Of a DNA stretch of 35,894 nucleotides, positions 21,771 to 28,733 are shown in pieces; the stretch's first letter is position 1, and each line of letters starts with the position of its first letter. This DNA is from a virus. The translations under genes and the position numbers were made by a program. A model generated the notes under the pieces. It was not told the DNA's origin. It made no database searches and saw only the letters and a list, made by a program, of their open reading frames with translations. Location: positions 1 through 35,894 of the IMG/VR virus record IMGVR_UViG_3300031521_000016. One strand, written 5' to 3'.

Positions 21771-22877
21771 TTAGAAAATGCTTCCTAATGAACCGAGAGA
21801 ATCTTTATCAGTAGATGATAATTTATAGTCAGGGTTATTATACTTTTTAGTATCAGTAGTTGCTTTTTCTCCGGCAGTAATACTATTTGCCAACTTATCA
21901 AGATTAGCATAAAGATCATCACTATTTAAGTTATAGTCTTTAGTAGCAGTATCGATATCCTGAAGATTAGTTGTAGTTATTGCAATATCGGCAGTAATTG
22001 CACTTGATACACATTCGATAGCATACTCAACTTCCCAACCGGTAGTAAATAAGATAGCATCTTTTGCTGCAGTCGTAGCATCTTTCGATTTTTCAGCAAA
22101 GTCATAATCACGTTTTAGCATATCTACTGTAGCATCGAAGTCAGCAATTTTGATATCCATAGAAGTTGCCACCATAGTCAATTTTTGACCAAGTTTCTTC
22201 ATGATAGTTGCACGAGACATGTATTTCTGTACAAAATTCTGTTCTTGTTCTAATTGAGCGGCTAAACGTGTACTTTTAGAAACAAGGGTAAGAAGTTCAG
22301 CGCTATCATTAACATAGTCATCTTCCTCTTTAGCTTTTACACCACCTTCTAAAAATCGTCTATCTAAGTCATCATGAAGAGCTTTTGCTTGATCTCGTAA
22401 TCTAACGATTTCTTTTAGATCTTTTTCAGCATCTCTTTCATTTTTCTTAGCTTCTACTTCCATATCTCTTCGGAGATTTTCAATTTTAGCTTTAGAAAGA
22501 TAAAATTTATCTCTATTTGCGAGTAAACCTACTCGTTTATTTGCTAATTCACCGAGTGGATCATATTGTATAATCGATTTATGAATAGCTCTAGTTAATA
22601 ATCGTAAGCCTCTGATGATATTTGGTATCATCATAATTACAAATACAAGAAATGCACCGGTAGCTACTAATGCAATAGCCTTGCCAAGATATATGAAAAG
22701 TGGTGGTAGAACATATTTGAAGATAAGGAATCCAGCGAGTCCAAATACAGCTAGTTTAATAAACCAGAAGAGATTTTTTTCACCTTTTCGGAATACGTCT
22801 ACTTGTTTAGTTACATTCTCAGGAAAGTGTTGCATAAAAGGCAACTGTTGCAAACCATTACTTACATTGTTTGTCAT
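21771..22877 (-). CDS. Membrane-anchored coiled-coil protein associated with the ABC module, 368 aa
   Basis: Begins MTNNVSNGLQQLPFMQHF. Two membrane helices at about residues 36-55 and 64-84 precede a long charged helical region (about 105-260: NLRRDMEVEAKKNERDAEKD, EIVRLRDQAKALHDDLDRRF), typical of coiled coils. The tail is Asp/Thr/Ser-rich and ends SLGSLGSIF. The architecture recalls PspA/TelA-type membrane-stress partners, but no signature motif is certain. It lies between 22892-23617 and the importer genes, read in the same direction. Confidence 0.7.
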   Translation of the reverse strand: MTNNVSNGLQQLPFMQHFPENVTKQVDVFRKGEKNLFWFIKLAVFGLAGFLIFKYVLPPLFIYLGKAIALVATGAFLVFVIMMIPNIIRGLRLLTRAIHKSIIQYDPLGELANKRVGLLANRDKFYLSKAKIENLRRDMEVEAKKNERDAEKDLKEIVRLRDQAKALHDDLDRRFLEGGVKAKEEDDYVNDSAELLTLVSKSTRLAAQLEQEQNFVQKYMSRATIMKKLGQKLTMVATSMDIKIADFDATVDMLKRDYDFAEKSKDATTAAKDAILFTTGWEVEYAIECVSSAITADIAITTTNLQDIDTATKDYNLNSDDLYANLDKLANSITAGEKATTDTKKYNNPDYKLSSTDKDSLGSLGSIF

Positions 22878-22891
22878 CTTTTTATTTTATT

Positions 22892-23617
22892 TTAGATTGT
22901 TGAAAGATTATTTTTTACTTTTACTAATGAAGTCGTAATATGTTCTTTTGCCATATCGTTAGCTGCGAGCTTTAATTTTATTTCATTAAGCTCAGGATCA
23001 AATTTACTATCGATAGTGGCAAGTTCGGCTGTTTTATTTCCGAGTTGAGTTTGCAACGTTGATATTTGTTCAGTCAATGACTGAATATCGGTAGTTAAAT
23101 TCCGGGTGTCTGTTTCCTTTTGAGTAGCTATTGCAGCTGCTTTTAAATTCCCATCAGTATCGAAAGTTGTGTGAATGTTGTCGATCTCCTTGATATAAAA
23201 ATCGGCTTGTTCCAATAAAGTTTCTTTCGTTACAGATTTGTCCATTCTTACGGCCATTCCAAGTCCCATAGTATAAACTTGTGGATTATCTATACCCATT
23301 TCTGATACAGATTGGTAGAACTCGAAGAAGTCGTATCCAGGTTGATTTAATGCTTCAAACCTCTTATCATATACCTCAATAATTTTATCCATAAATGGAT
23401 TACCTACCTGTGTAGGTTGAGGTTGTGAAAATGATGTTGCAGCTGGTGGAACAAATGATGTTGCAGCCGGTGTAACGGGGAATGAAGTCGCAGAGGGAGC
23501 AGCAGTAGTAACGGGAAATGAAGTTACTGGTGGGGCAGGTGTTGCTTTTACTTTAGCTTCTTCTTCTGCTGCTGGGGCTTCAAAAATTGCATTTTTAATA
23601 ATGTCTTTAAAACTCAT
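22892..23617 (-). CDS. Pro/Ala-rich plus coiled-coil protein associated with the ABC module, 241 aa
   Basis: Begins MSFKDIIKNAIFEAPAAEEE. Residues about 25-70 are a Pro/Ala/Thr linker with repeats such as TSFPVT and AATSF. Then comes a globular helical part (DKIIEVYDKRFEALNQPGYD, FEFYQSVSEMG) and a coiled coil (about 170-235: LTTDIQSLTEQISTLQTQLG). No membrane segment; likely a cytoplasmic partner of the membrane coiled-coil protein 15 nt downstream. A possible promoter with TATATTTG at 23672-23665 (minus strand) precedes it, without the CGTTTT box. Confidence 0.7.
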   Translation of the reverse strand: MSFKDIIKNAIFEAPAAEEEAKVKATPAPPVTSFPVTTAAPSATSFPVTPAATSFVPPAATSFSQPQPTQVGNPFMDKIIEVYDKRFEALNQPGYDFFEFYQSVSEMGIDNPQVYTMGLGMAVRMDKSVTKETLLEQADFYIKEIDNIHTTFDTDGNLKAAAIATQKETDTRNLTTDIQSLTEQISTLQTQLGNKTAELATIDSKFDPELNEIKLKLAANDMAKEHITTSLVKVKNNLSTI

Positions 23618-23688
23618 CGTTAATTATTTTTGGTGGATTATTTTTTTGAATTAGATAAATATAACAAATATACACGCTTAGAAAAAAT

Positions 23689-24207
23689 TTAGAACCCAAA
23701 TTTAGCACCTGCTACAAATCCGCGTTTCTTTTCTGAGAATTCATCAGGTGTCATACCTGATTCTAACCATGCTAAGAAGATATCTTCTTGTATTGTAACA
23801 TTTTTATGCTTATTCAGATAATCTATAGCCATTATCGTTGAATCTTCAGTATATTTTTTATAAAATGTGGTATCGTACACAGACAGGTATTGTGACCAAT
23901 CTTTTTTATATTCCCATGTAGCTATAGTATAAATTTTAGACCTATTAGTTGATTCTACGGCAGCTTGTTTAGTAAGCATTGTAGAAGTGAATTTTTCGGG
24001 TATAGGTTTTAAGACATTATATTTACCAGGTGTATACTTATCCATCTGTAAATATTTAAGATGACAAAATTTTATTCTTATGCTATCTACAGTAGAGTTT
24101 GCTCTGTCTAAGCCATTAGCTATAGCAGTAAGGTCACGTCGATAAATATCTTTACCAATGTGACTATTTATGTATAGCTTTATATGTGAATATAAAGAAT
24201 CGGTCAT
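23689..24207 (-). CDS. FGF-tagged winged-helix-like protein, 172 aa
   Basis: Begins MTDSLYSHIKLYINSHIGKD. Residues 15-70 look like a small winged helix (YRRDLTAIANGLDRANSTVD, then a wing-like YTPGKYNV), suggesting nucleic-acid or protein binding (inference). It ends AWLESGMTPDEFSEK, then KRGFVAGAKFGF: a full extended module. It is the only tagged gene outside the 2.4-18.2 kb cluster. It overlaps 24204-24704 by 4 nt (ATGA). Confidence 0.76.
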   Translation of the reverse strand: MTDSLYSHIKLYINSHIGKDIYRRDLTAIANGLDRANSTVDSIRIKFCHLKYLQMDKYTPGKYNVLKPIPEKFTSTMLTKQAAVESTNRSKIYTIATWEYKKDWSQYLSVYDTTFYKKYTEDSTIMAIDYLNKHKNVTIQEDIFLAWLESGMTPDEFSEKKRGFVAGAKFGF

Positions 24208-24704
24208 GATATTTTTCTAACGCGAGAGTCTTTATATTTTGCACCTGTAATCTTACAGAATACTAAACGCATATCGTTTCTTGAATGACCCGATCTAAAA
24301 AAGATGCTATCTGTTGAACCGTCATGTGAAGAGGCAATATAGTTTGCTTCCGCTAACGAAACAGTAGTAATAATGGTTCCATTACGTTTCGTGTATACAT
24401 AACTCAAATCTGGCAATTGAATGAAAGAAATTGATCGAAAGACATTTTTTGTCTTTTTTACTGTTCCATAAAGAGGAGTTTGAATCTTTATAGGCGCCAA
24501 GTTTTTGGCGGTATAGATTCTAAATGATCCGTTATGAGTAAACGAAAAGTCTAATTGAGCAAGAGCAGCTGATACTTCAGCTTGTTCAGCAAAAAATCCT
24601 TGATTACGAAGTTCGTTCTTTACGTCCAGTGTCGTAGTAGAACCATTTGTTGCAATCAAATCCGATGCGACTAATTCTACATCAGTGATAGTAAATGTTT
24701 TCAT
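24204..24704 (-). CDS. Putative winged-helix-type phage protein, 166 aa
   Basis: The ATG at 24704 (MKTFTITDVELVASDLIATN) is chosen because a longer frame overlaps the upstream gene. The N-terminal 70 residues (TTTLDVKNELRNQGFFAEQA, FSFTHNGSFRIYT) fit a helix-turn-helix with wing, similar in kind to the adjacent tagged protein. The C-terminal part is beta-rich and basic, ending SRVRKIS. It may be a DNA-binding regulator; this is a guess from shape only. Confidence 0.66.
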   Translation of the reverse strand: MKTFTITDVELVASDLIATNGSTTTLDVKNELRNQGFFAEQAEVSAALAQLDFSFTHNGSFRIYTAKNLAPIKIQTPLYGTVKKTKNVFRSISFIQLPDLSYVYTKRNGTIITTVSLAEANYIASSHDGSTDSIFFRSGHSRNDMRLVFCKITGAKYKDSRVRKIS

Positions 24705-24741
24705 ATTGTTTTTTATGTGTATGTGTAAAAAGTTTTGAGAA

Positions 24742-25041
24742 TTATTTTGTATGAGTATCAACAAACCGATCAATATCTTTTGCTTCCTGATCGACGTATG
24801 CAGTTTCTTCATTTTTTGCAAAGTCATCCTTTAGTAATTGTAATATTGTCTTGGCATGTTTTCGTTTTCTATTTTGCTTTGTATTCAGAAGATTGAACAG
24901 TTTTACTTTAGTAGTATCATTAACTTCATCTAGCCCTTCAATGCATAATTTACCGTCTTCTTCATACACATATATTTTCTGTAAAGTTACGACAAATATA
25001 CCTGAAACATCTCTTACACTTTTTACTTTTGTTAGGCTCAT
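24742..25041 (-). CDS. Hypothetical charged protein, 99 aa
   Basis: Begins MSLTKVKSVRDVSGIFVVTL. A short beta N-terminus (FVVTLQKIYVYEEDGKLCIE) is followed by a basic helical section (LNTKQNRKRKHAKTILQLL) and an acidic end, DIDRFVDTHTK. No motif recognised. It starts in an ATGA overlap with the YqeY gene, so is co-expressed with it. Confidence 0.65.
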   Translation of the reverse strand: MSLTKVKSVRDVSGIFVVTLQKIYVYEEDGKLCIEGLDEVNDTTKVKLFNLLNTKQNRKRKHAKTILQLLKDDFAKNEETAYVDQEAKDIDRFVDTHTK

Positions 25042-25487
25042 GATACTAATCTTGAAATTACTTCTTTAACTTTAGTTATATCAGCTCTACCCATGAAGCG
25101 TTTATTGAATTCACCCATAGTTTTTCCTCTACGTGCATTTTCATTTGGCAGACCAGAAAATTCCTGTGCTATTTTTGTTATAGCTTCTTCTATTTCAGTG
25201 TCAGTTAATGCAGCTGGAAGATATTTCTTCATTTCTGCTGCTTCTGCTAGTTCTGCTTCTGCAAGGTCAGGACGAGATTGTTCAATGTAGATTTTAGCAC
25301 TTTCTTCACGTTGCGTCATAGCTTTTGTTATGACTTTGATGACATCCTCATCAGTAGCTTCTACATTTTTTTCTTTCTCAAACTCTACTATTTTTGCTTT
25401 AATACCGCTGAGTGATAGTTTAGCAACTGAGTCTTTGTTCTTCATAGCAAGGATAAAATCTTGCTGTATAAGTTCTTTTAGTGTCAT
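25038..25487 (-). CDS. yqeY: YqeY / GatB-tail domain protein, 149 aa
   Basis: The whole protein follows the YqeY family: an N-terminal helix MTLKELIQQDFILAMKNKD, the central TDEDVIKVITKAMTQREESA, AEMKKYLPAALTDTEIEEAI and the C-terminal GKTMGEFNKRFMGRAD. Length is normal (about 148 aa). The family shares a fold with the GatB C-terminal domain that contacts tRNA; its exact role in bacteria is not settled. It is flanked by hypothetical phage genes with ATGA overlaps on both sides. A role in translation or tRNA handling is inference. Confidence 0.88.
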   Translation of the reverse strand: MTLKELIQQDFILAMKNKDSVAKLSLSGIKAKIVEFEKEKNVEATDEDVIKVITKAMTQREESAKIYIEQSRPDLAEAELAEAAEMKKYLPAALTDTEIEEAITKIAQEFSGLPNENARRGKTMGEFNKRFMGRADITKVKEVISRLVS

Positions 25488-26455
25488 TTTATATATTTGT
25501 TTATCGGGTATGATCTATAACCTTTCCCTTCTATTAATTGATTACTGAATTTATTACATGAGTTTGTCATAAAAAATGTTAAGGCTTCTAGATCACAATC
25601 TTTATTGTCACTTAGATATTTATAAGCACGACTTATTTCATATGAATACTTTGCCTTTAAGATATGTTTCGATAATTCTGGACAAGGATATGAAGCTTTA
25701 AGAGCAAGTTCTGCATTTGCAACTCTCATATCGTCAGAACTCCAAATTTCATGGCTGTTGTATATGATAGCTTCACGGTTAAGAGCCTTGTCAGTAAAAA
25801 TCTGTTCAGTTCTATTAAGACAGATTAAATCTTTAATTGCTTTATTTGTTGGAGCATAATTAATAATACTCCATTTTTTACCAACTAAGCAACCAAAAAA
25901 TGCACGTTTAACAGTATCTTCTTTTATGTGATGAGCGTAATCATATTCTGAATAATATCCTCCTCTACCTGCTCTACTTGTACCGTAACATGCAGTTTGC
26001 TTACAGTACCATGATCCCAAATATACCATTTCAGTGCCATGTTCACATCTAGCTCCTTTGTACATATCTCCAATCCTCGCCTTCGTCAGTGGTATGATTT
26101 GATCAGCAATTTTAGTTAAAGCTTTCTCTTTATATAAGAGATCGATATATTCTGTATCTAAAGTACGGATAAGTTGCATCTCATGCCTTACTATATTTTC
26201 TACAAAAGTCAATTCATCTTCAATAGTACCATTTATTATACGTAATCTGGTAAGTGGAAGTTGTGCAAAATCTACCCAAACCTCTTTCGGTAAGTTAGGA
26301 TGAGTTATTTCAAACCCGTCTGAACAGTAATCAGATATTTTAATTCCAGACATTGGAATATTATTGAATGCCACTGTATCTTTACCGCCGGTCATTCTTA
26401 CTCTTTTCCCGATATATGCTTTCGTTAAAAGCTTTATACTACACGTATTGATCAT
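25484..26455 (-). CDS. Hypothetical protein, 323 aa
   Basis: Begins MINTCSIKLLTKAYIGKRVR. The N-terminal part (GKRVRMTGGKDTVAFNNIPM) looks like a small beta domain; the centre has RCEHGTEMVYLGSWYCKQTA followed by a Gly/Tyr-rich segment; the C-terminal third is helical. Scattered Cys and His could bind metal, but no classic pattern is visible. Similar long uncharacterised proteins occur in phages (recall only). It overlaps both neighbours by 4 nt. Confidence 0.7.
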   Translation of the reverse strand: MINTCSIKLLTKAYIGKRVRMTGGKDTVAFNNIPMSGIKISDYCSDGFEITHPNLPKEVWVDFAQLPLTRLRIINGTIEDELTFVENIVRHEMQLIRTLDTEYIDLLYKEKALTKIADQIIPLTKARIGDMYKGARCEHGTEMVYLGSWYCKQTACYGTSRAGRGGYYSEYDYAHHIKEDTVKRAFFGCLVGKKWSIINYAPTNKAIKDLICLNRTEQIFTDKALNREAIIYNSHEIWSSDDMRVANAELALKASYPCPELSKHILKAKYSYEISRAYKYLSDNKDCDLEALTFFMTNSCNKFSNQLIEGKGYRSYPINKYIK

Positions 26456-27057
26456 AATGTGTAAAGAATAGTAGGTGAATTTTTTTGAATATCTGGTACT
26501 TTTGCAGGAGCTATTTTTTCCTCTAACATTCTATTGAACTTTTCAGGATGGAATGCAGTAGAAATAATGTGACAACCATTCTTGCTTGGAACTATTGCAA
26601 CTATTCTTCCTCTTGATTCTATGTGAAGTTCTTTAAGTGTATCGATCACTAGATCTATAAAGGGCAAATGTTCAGGGTCCATATCTATTACCCATTTCTT
26701 TTCTGATTCAGATGGATAATTACCACAAGTAGTAGTATATGCATTTTGTACAGATGCATATTGTCCCTTCCTCATATATTCTACAATGGTTTGAATGGTC
26801 ATCAATGCAATTAGCTTAGCATCGAGTCTGTTCAAATTGATATATGCTCTTGCATTATGTAATGTACAATCCTCTACTATTTTATGTCGAATTTTCTCCA
26901 AGTCTTCTTTACAAAAGATGTAGTAGACATTTATAGTTTTGGAATTTTTAGACATTTCAGGATTCTCTTTACGTCTCTTTAATATTTGAATAAAGTAGAA
27001 CGTATCGATAACTGAGAAGTCGAGTAATGATGAAATTAATGAGAAATTATCTGTCAT
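26452..27057 (-). CDS. Conserved phage protein, possible primase/polymerase-like fold, 201 aa
   Basis: The ATG at 27057 (MTDNFSLISSLLDFSVIDTF) lies in an ATGA overlap with 27054-27320. The layout - TFYFIQILKRRKENPE, a KTINVYYI strand, HNARAYINLNR, KKWVIDMDPEH, and SKNGCHIISTAFHP near the end - resembles a hypothetical family I recall from many large phages. The W-V-I-D-M-D acidic pair and the late G-C-H-I-I segment are reminiscent of archaeo-eukaryotic primase-type active sites, but this is a weak analogy. Confidence 0.7.
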   Translation of the reverse strand: MTDNFSLISSLLDFSVIDTFYFIQILKRRKENPEMSKNSKTINVYYIFCKEDLEKIRHKIVEDCTLHNARAYINLNRLDAKLIALMTIQTIVEYMRKGQYASVQNAYTTTCGNYPSESEKKWVIDMDPEHLPFIDLVIDTLKELHIESRGRIVAIVPSKNGCHIISTAFHPEKFNRMLEEKIAPAKVPDIQKNSPTILYTL

Positions 27058-27320
27058 AACGCATATTCTTTTACTTTGTCCCAAATAAACCAAGCCTTGA
27101 TACGGTCATCAGTCGGTGAATTAAATGCAGCGAATTCATTTTTGTCATATGCATAACCTGCTGCCGCAAACATTACATTATCTACTACACAAACAAGATT
27201 TTCTTGAAATGTGTCTGGCTTTCTGATCTGTACAGCACCATCTTCTACTAGCGCAATACATTTTTCACTGTATGAAGAACCTAGAGGTCGTTTACTTGTT
27301 TGATTAATATACTTTCCCAT
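27054..27320 (-). CDS. Conserved phage hypothetical protein, 88 aa
   Basis: Begins MGKYINQTSKRPLGSSYSEK. Features: CIALVEDGAVQI, then NLVCVVDNVMFAAAGYAYD and FAAFNSPTDDRIKAWFIWD. I recall similar short proteins next to the same partner (26452-27057) in other phages, not checked. It is the first gene behind the variant promoter at 27343-27378 and overlaps its partner by ATGA. Function unknown. Confidence 0.76.
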   Translation of the reverse strand: MGKYINQTSKRPLGSSYSEKCIALVEDGAVQIRKPDTFQENLVCVVDNVMFAAAGYAYDKNEFAAFNSPTDDRIKAWFIWDKVKEYAL

Positions 27321-27342
27321 TTATTTTATTTTTAATGATATA

Positions 27343-27378
27343 CAAATATAACACAAAAAAGGTGACATAATAAAATGC
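27343..27378 (-). promoter_or_regulatory. Variant phage promoter (P10), spacing 21
   Basis: Minus strand: GCATTTT (27378-27372), 21-nt spacer, TATATTTG (27350-27343), TATATCATT. It keeps the Bacteroidetes TAnnTTTG element and part of the -33 box, with one mismatch and one extra spacer base relative to the main class. The -33 box lies inside a terminator hairpin. Confidence 0.6.
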
Positions 27379-27385
27379 CACCTTT
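27358..27385 (-). terminator. Rho-independent terminator overlapping a promoter
   Basis: Minus strand: AAAGGTGGCAT, loop TTTATT, ATGTCACCTTT, an 11-bp stem with one G-U pair, running into six T residues. It lies 24 nt after the stop of 27410-28261, so it should end that transcript. The same bases hold the -33 box and spacer of the next promoter. Confidence 0.78.
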
Positions 27386-27409
27386 AAATCATTCAGCGAA
27401 ATGATTTTT

Positions 27410-28261
27410 TTATTCTATTTTATCTCCACAAACAGGACAGAATTTCCATGTTTGTTTCTTTATTTTTGCTCCACAGTTAGTGCAATGTTTATTCAATTCT
27501 TTTATTTCGACTGGTTTAGCAGAAATAGGAAGAATTTTTATCTCTAATCTTTCATCATAGAAAGAGTTGAAATTGCCATCTGAATATGAAAAGGATTGTG
27601 ATGATTTATCACCTTGAGCTATTCTACCAGTCTCTTTTACATTTTCAGATAATAGTTGACAATCTGCAAGATTAGCATTATTAGATGAAGTGTATGAGTA
27701 TAATGCAGAAGTAGTATCTGATACATAACTTGTAGAAGTTGTAATAGAAGATACTCCTATACAACCTGGTCCGCCCATAGTTCCTGATACTCCTATATTA
27801 CCAGGGACGTTTGAAGTCCAAGGGATAGTGTAAACATCAGGTGATCCTAACACTCCACCTGAGTTTGGTGATCCGTATATGGTACGATAGTTAGTAGATA
27901 ATAATTGTAGATTCAAAATGTTTTCTTTATAGAAGAAAACTTCAACTTTACCGTTGTTCTTTGTAGCATTTGCAGCTGCTTTTGAATCTTCAATTTCGTA
28001 TACATCAAATGTAAACTTCTTGTCTACATCTATGAAACGTTCGAGATATTCTCTACGGCCAGGACGTATAATTATACCTGACTCTGAAATGAAATTACCA
28101 TTAATCGATATTTTTGCTAGAACTGGTACTCCGTGTGGATTAAACAGTTCTATTTCGAAATTTTGGCCATTCTTTAGGTAGACTGAATCATTATATGATT
28201 TAATTCTACCTCTTTTTACTGTGATATTGGCTGTGCATCTAGCACTTGCATAAGTATTCAT
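27410..28261 (-). CDS. Hypothetical protein with C-terminal zinc ribbon, 283 aa
   Basis: Begins MNTYASARCTANITVKRGRI. Residues 1-100 are beta-rich (VYLKNGQNFEIELFNP, ISESGIIIRPGRREYLERF). A Gly/Ser/Thr/Pro-rich linker follows (about 130-215). The C-terminus has CTNCGAKI and CPVCGDKIE, a zinc ribbon at about residues 259-283. I associate the N-terminal layout with uncharacterised proteins of large phages, possibly virion-related (recall). It is followed by a clear terminator. Confidence 0.75.
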   Translation of the reverse strand: MNTYASARCTANITVKRGRIKSYNDSVYLKNGQNFEIELFNPHGVPVLAKISINGNFISESGIIIRPGRREYLERFIDVDKKFTFDVYEIEDSKAAANATKNNGKVEVFFYKENILNLQLLSTNYRTIYGSPNSGGVLGSPDVYTIPWTSNVPGNIGVSGTMGGPGCIGVSSITTSTSYVSDTTSALYSYTSSNNANLADCQLLSENVKETGRIAQGDKSSQSFSYSDGNFNSFYDERLEIKILPISAKPVEIKELNKHCTNCGAKIKKQTWKFCPVCGDKIE

Positions 28262-28488
28262 TGCGATTTTGTTTTTTTGTTTTCCAATTTACTTGAGTCC
28301 ATTTGAACTCTCGAAGGGCTGATACCTGAAACTGAAATTCCGCTGTATGATTCTACTATTTTAGTGTATGATAATAAATAGTTCTGATAACGCAAAGGTC
28401 GGTGAAATTCTTGTTTCACCGACCTTCGAAGCTCATATCTCCTAATTTTGGTAGTATGAGTGTAACACCTAATTTTTCTGCTACCCAC
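28258..28488 (-). CDS. Possible short gene or leader peptide, start unknown
   Basis: An open frame ends with TGA at 28258 in an ATGA overlap with the next gene, which suggests coupling. The upstream part (to 28488) overlaps the 28416-28715 gene and is probably not translated. Realistic starts are a TTG just after the hairpin at 28395-28426 (about 45 residues: LRYQNYLLSYTKIVESYSG...) or the late ATG giving only MDSSKLENKKTKSQ. No family. It could equally be an untranslated leader. Confidence 0.3.
   Translation of the reverse strand: MGSRKIRCYTHTTKIRRYELRRSVKQEFHRPLRYQNYLLSYTKIVESYSGISVSGISPSRVQMDSSKLENKKTKSQ
28395..28426 (-). terminator. Strong hairpin at the end of 28416-28715, possible terminator
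   Basis: A perfect 13-bp stem, AAGGTCGGTGAAA against TTTCACCGACCTT, with a 6-nt loop. It begins inside the last codons and includes the TGA stop of the 28416-28715 gene. Only TTTG follows on the minus strand, so it may be a weak terminator or an RNA-stability element. Confidence 0.6.
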
Positions 28489-28715
28489 TGCAAGACGTAG
28501 CTATTATCTACTCCCCAGTTTGTATAAACTGATTTGTCCATAAGCAACCTACCTGTTTGGATAACTTTATATCCTATCTCAGCTTCGGCTTGGCCTCTCA
28601 ATTCATATTGAATCCAAATTGTTTCATCTTCAAGTGAAAATGGTTCAGTTATAACGTTTAATAGTGTAGCTGTACCAAGAGATAATGGAAAAATAACGGG
28701 TTCTATTTCTATCAT
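28416..28715 (-). CDS. Hypothetical protein, 99 aa
   Basis: Begins MIEIEPVIFPLSLGTATLLN. Predicted mostly beta in the first two thirds (TIWIQYELRGQAEAEIGYKV) with a helical end (NSYVLQWVAEKLGVTL). The compact acidic style and the LSLGTATLLNV start recall small uncharacterised phage proteins. Its stop codon is inside a 13-bp hairpin. It lies 18 nt after the DUF3307 gene. Confidence 0.7.
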   Translation of the reverse strand: MIEIEPVIFPLSLGTATLLNVITEPFSLEDETIWIQYELRGQAEAEIGYKVIQTGRLLMDKSVYTNWGVDNSYVLQWVAEKLGVTLILPKLGDMSFEGR

Positions 28716-28733
28716 ATCTTTTTCTTCTATATA

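Noticed and set aside
2469-24207. FGF ends as T9SS C-terminal sorting domains or tmRNA tags
   Set aside because: T9SS domains are about 70-100 residues with other motifs and need a signal peptide, which tagged proteins lack. tmRNA tags are added after translation and end in Ala-Ala; here the block is gene-encoded.
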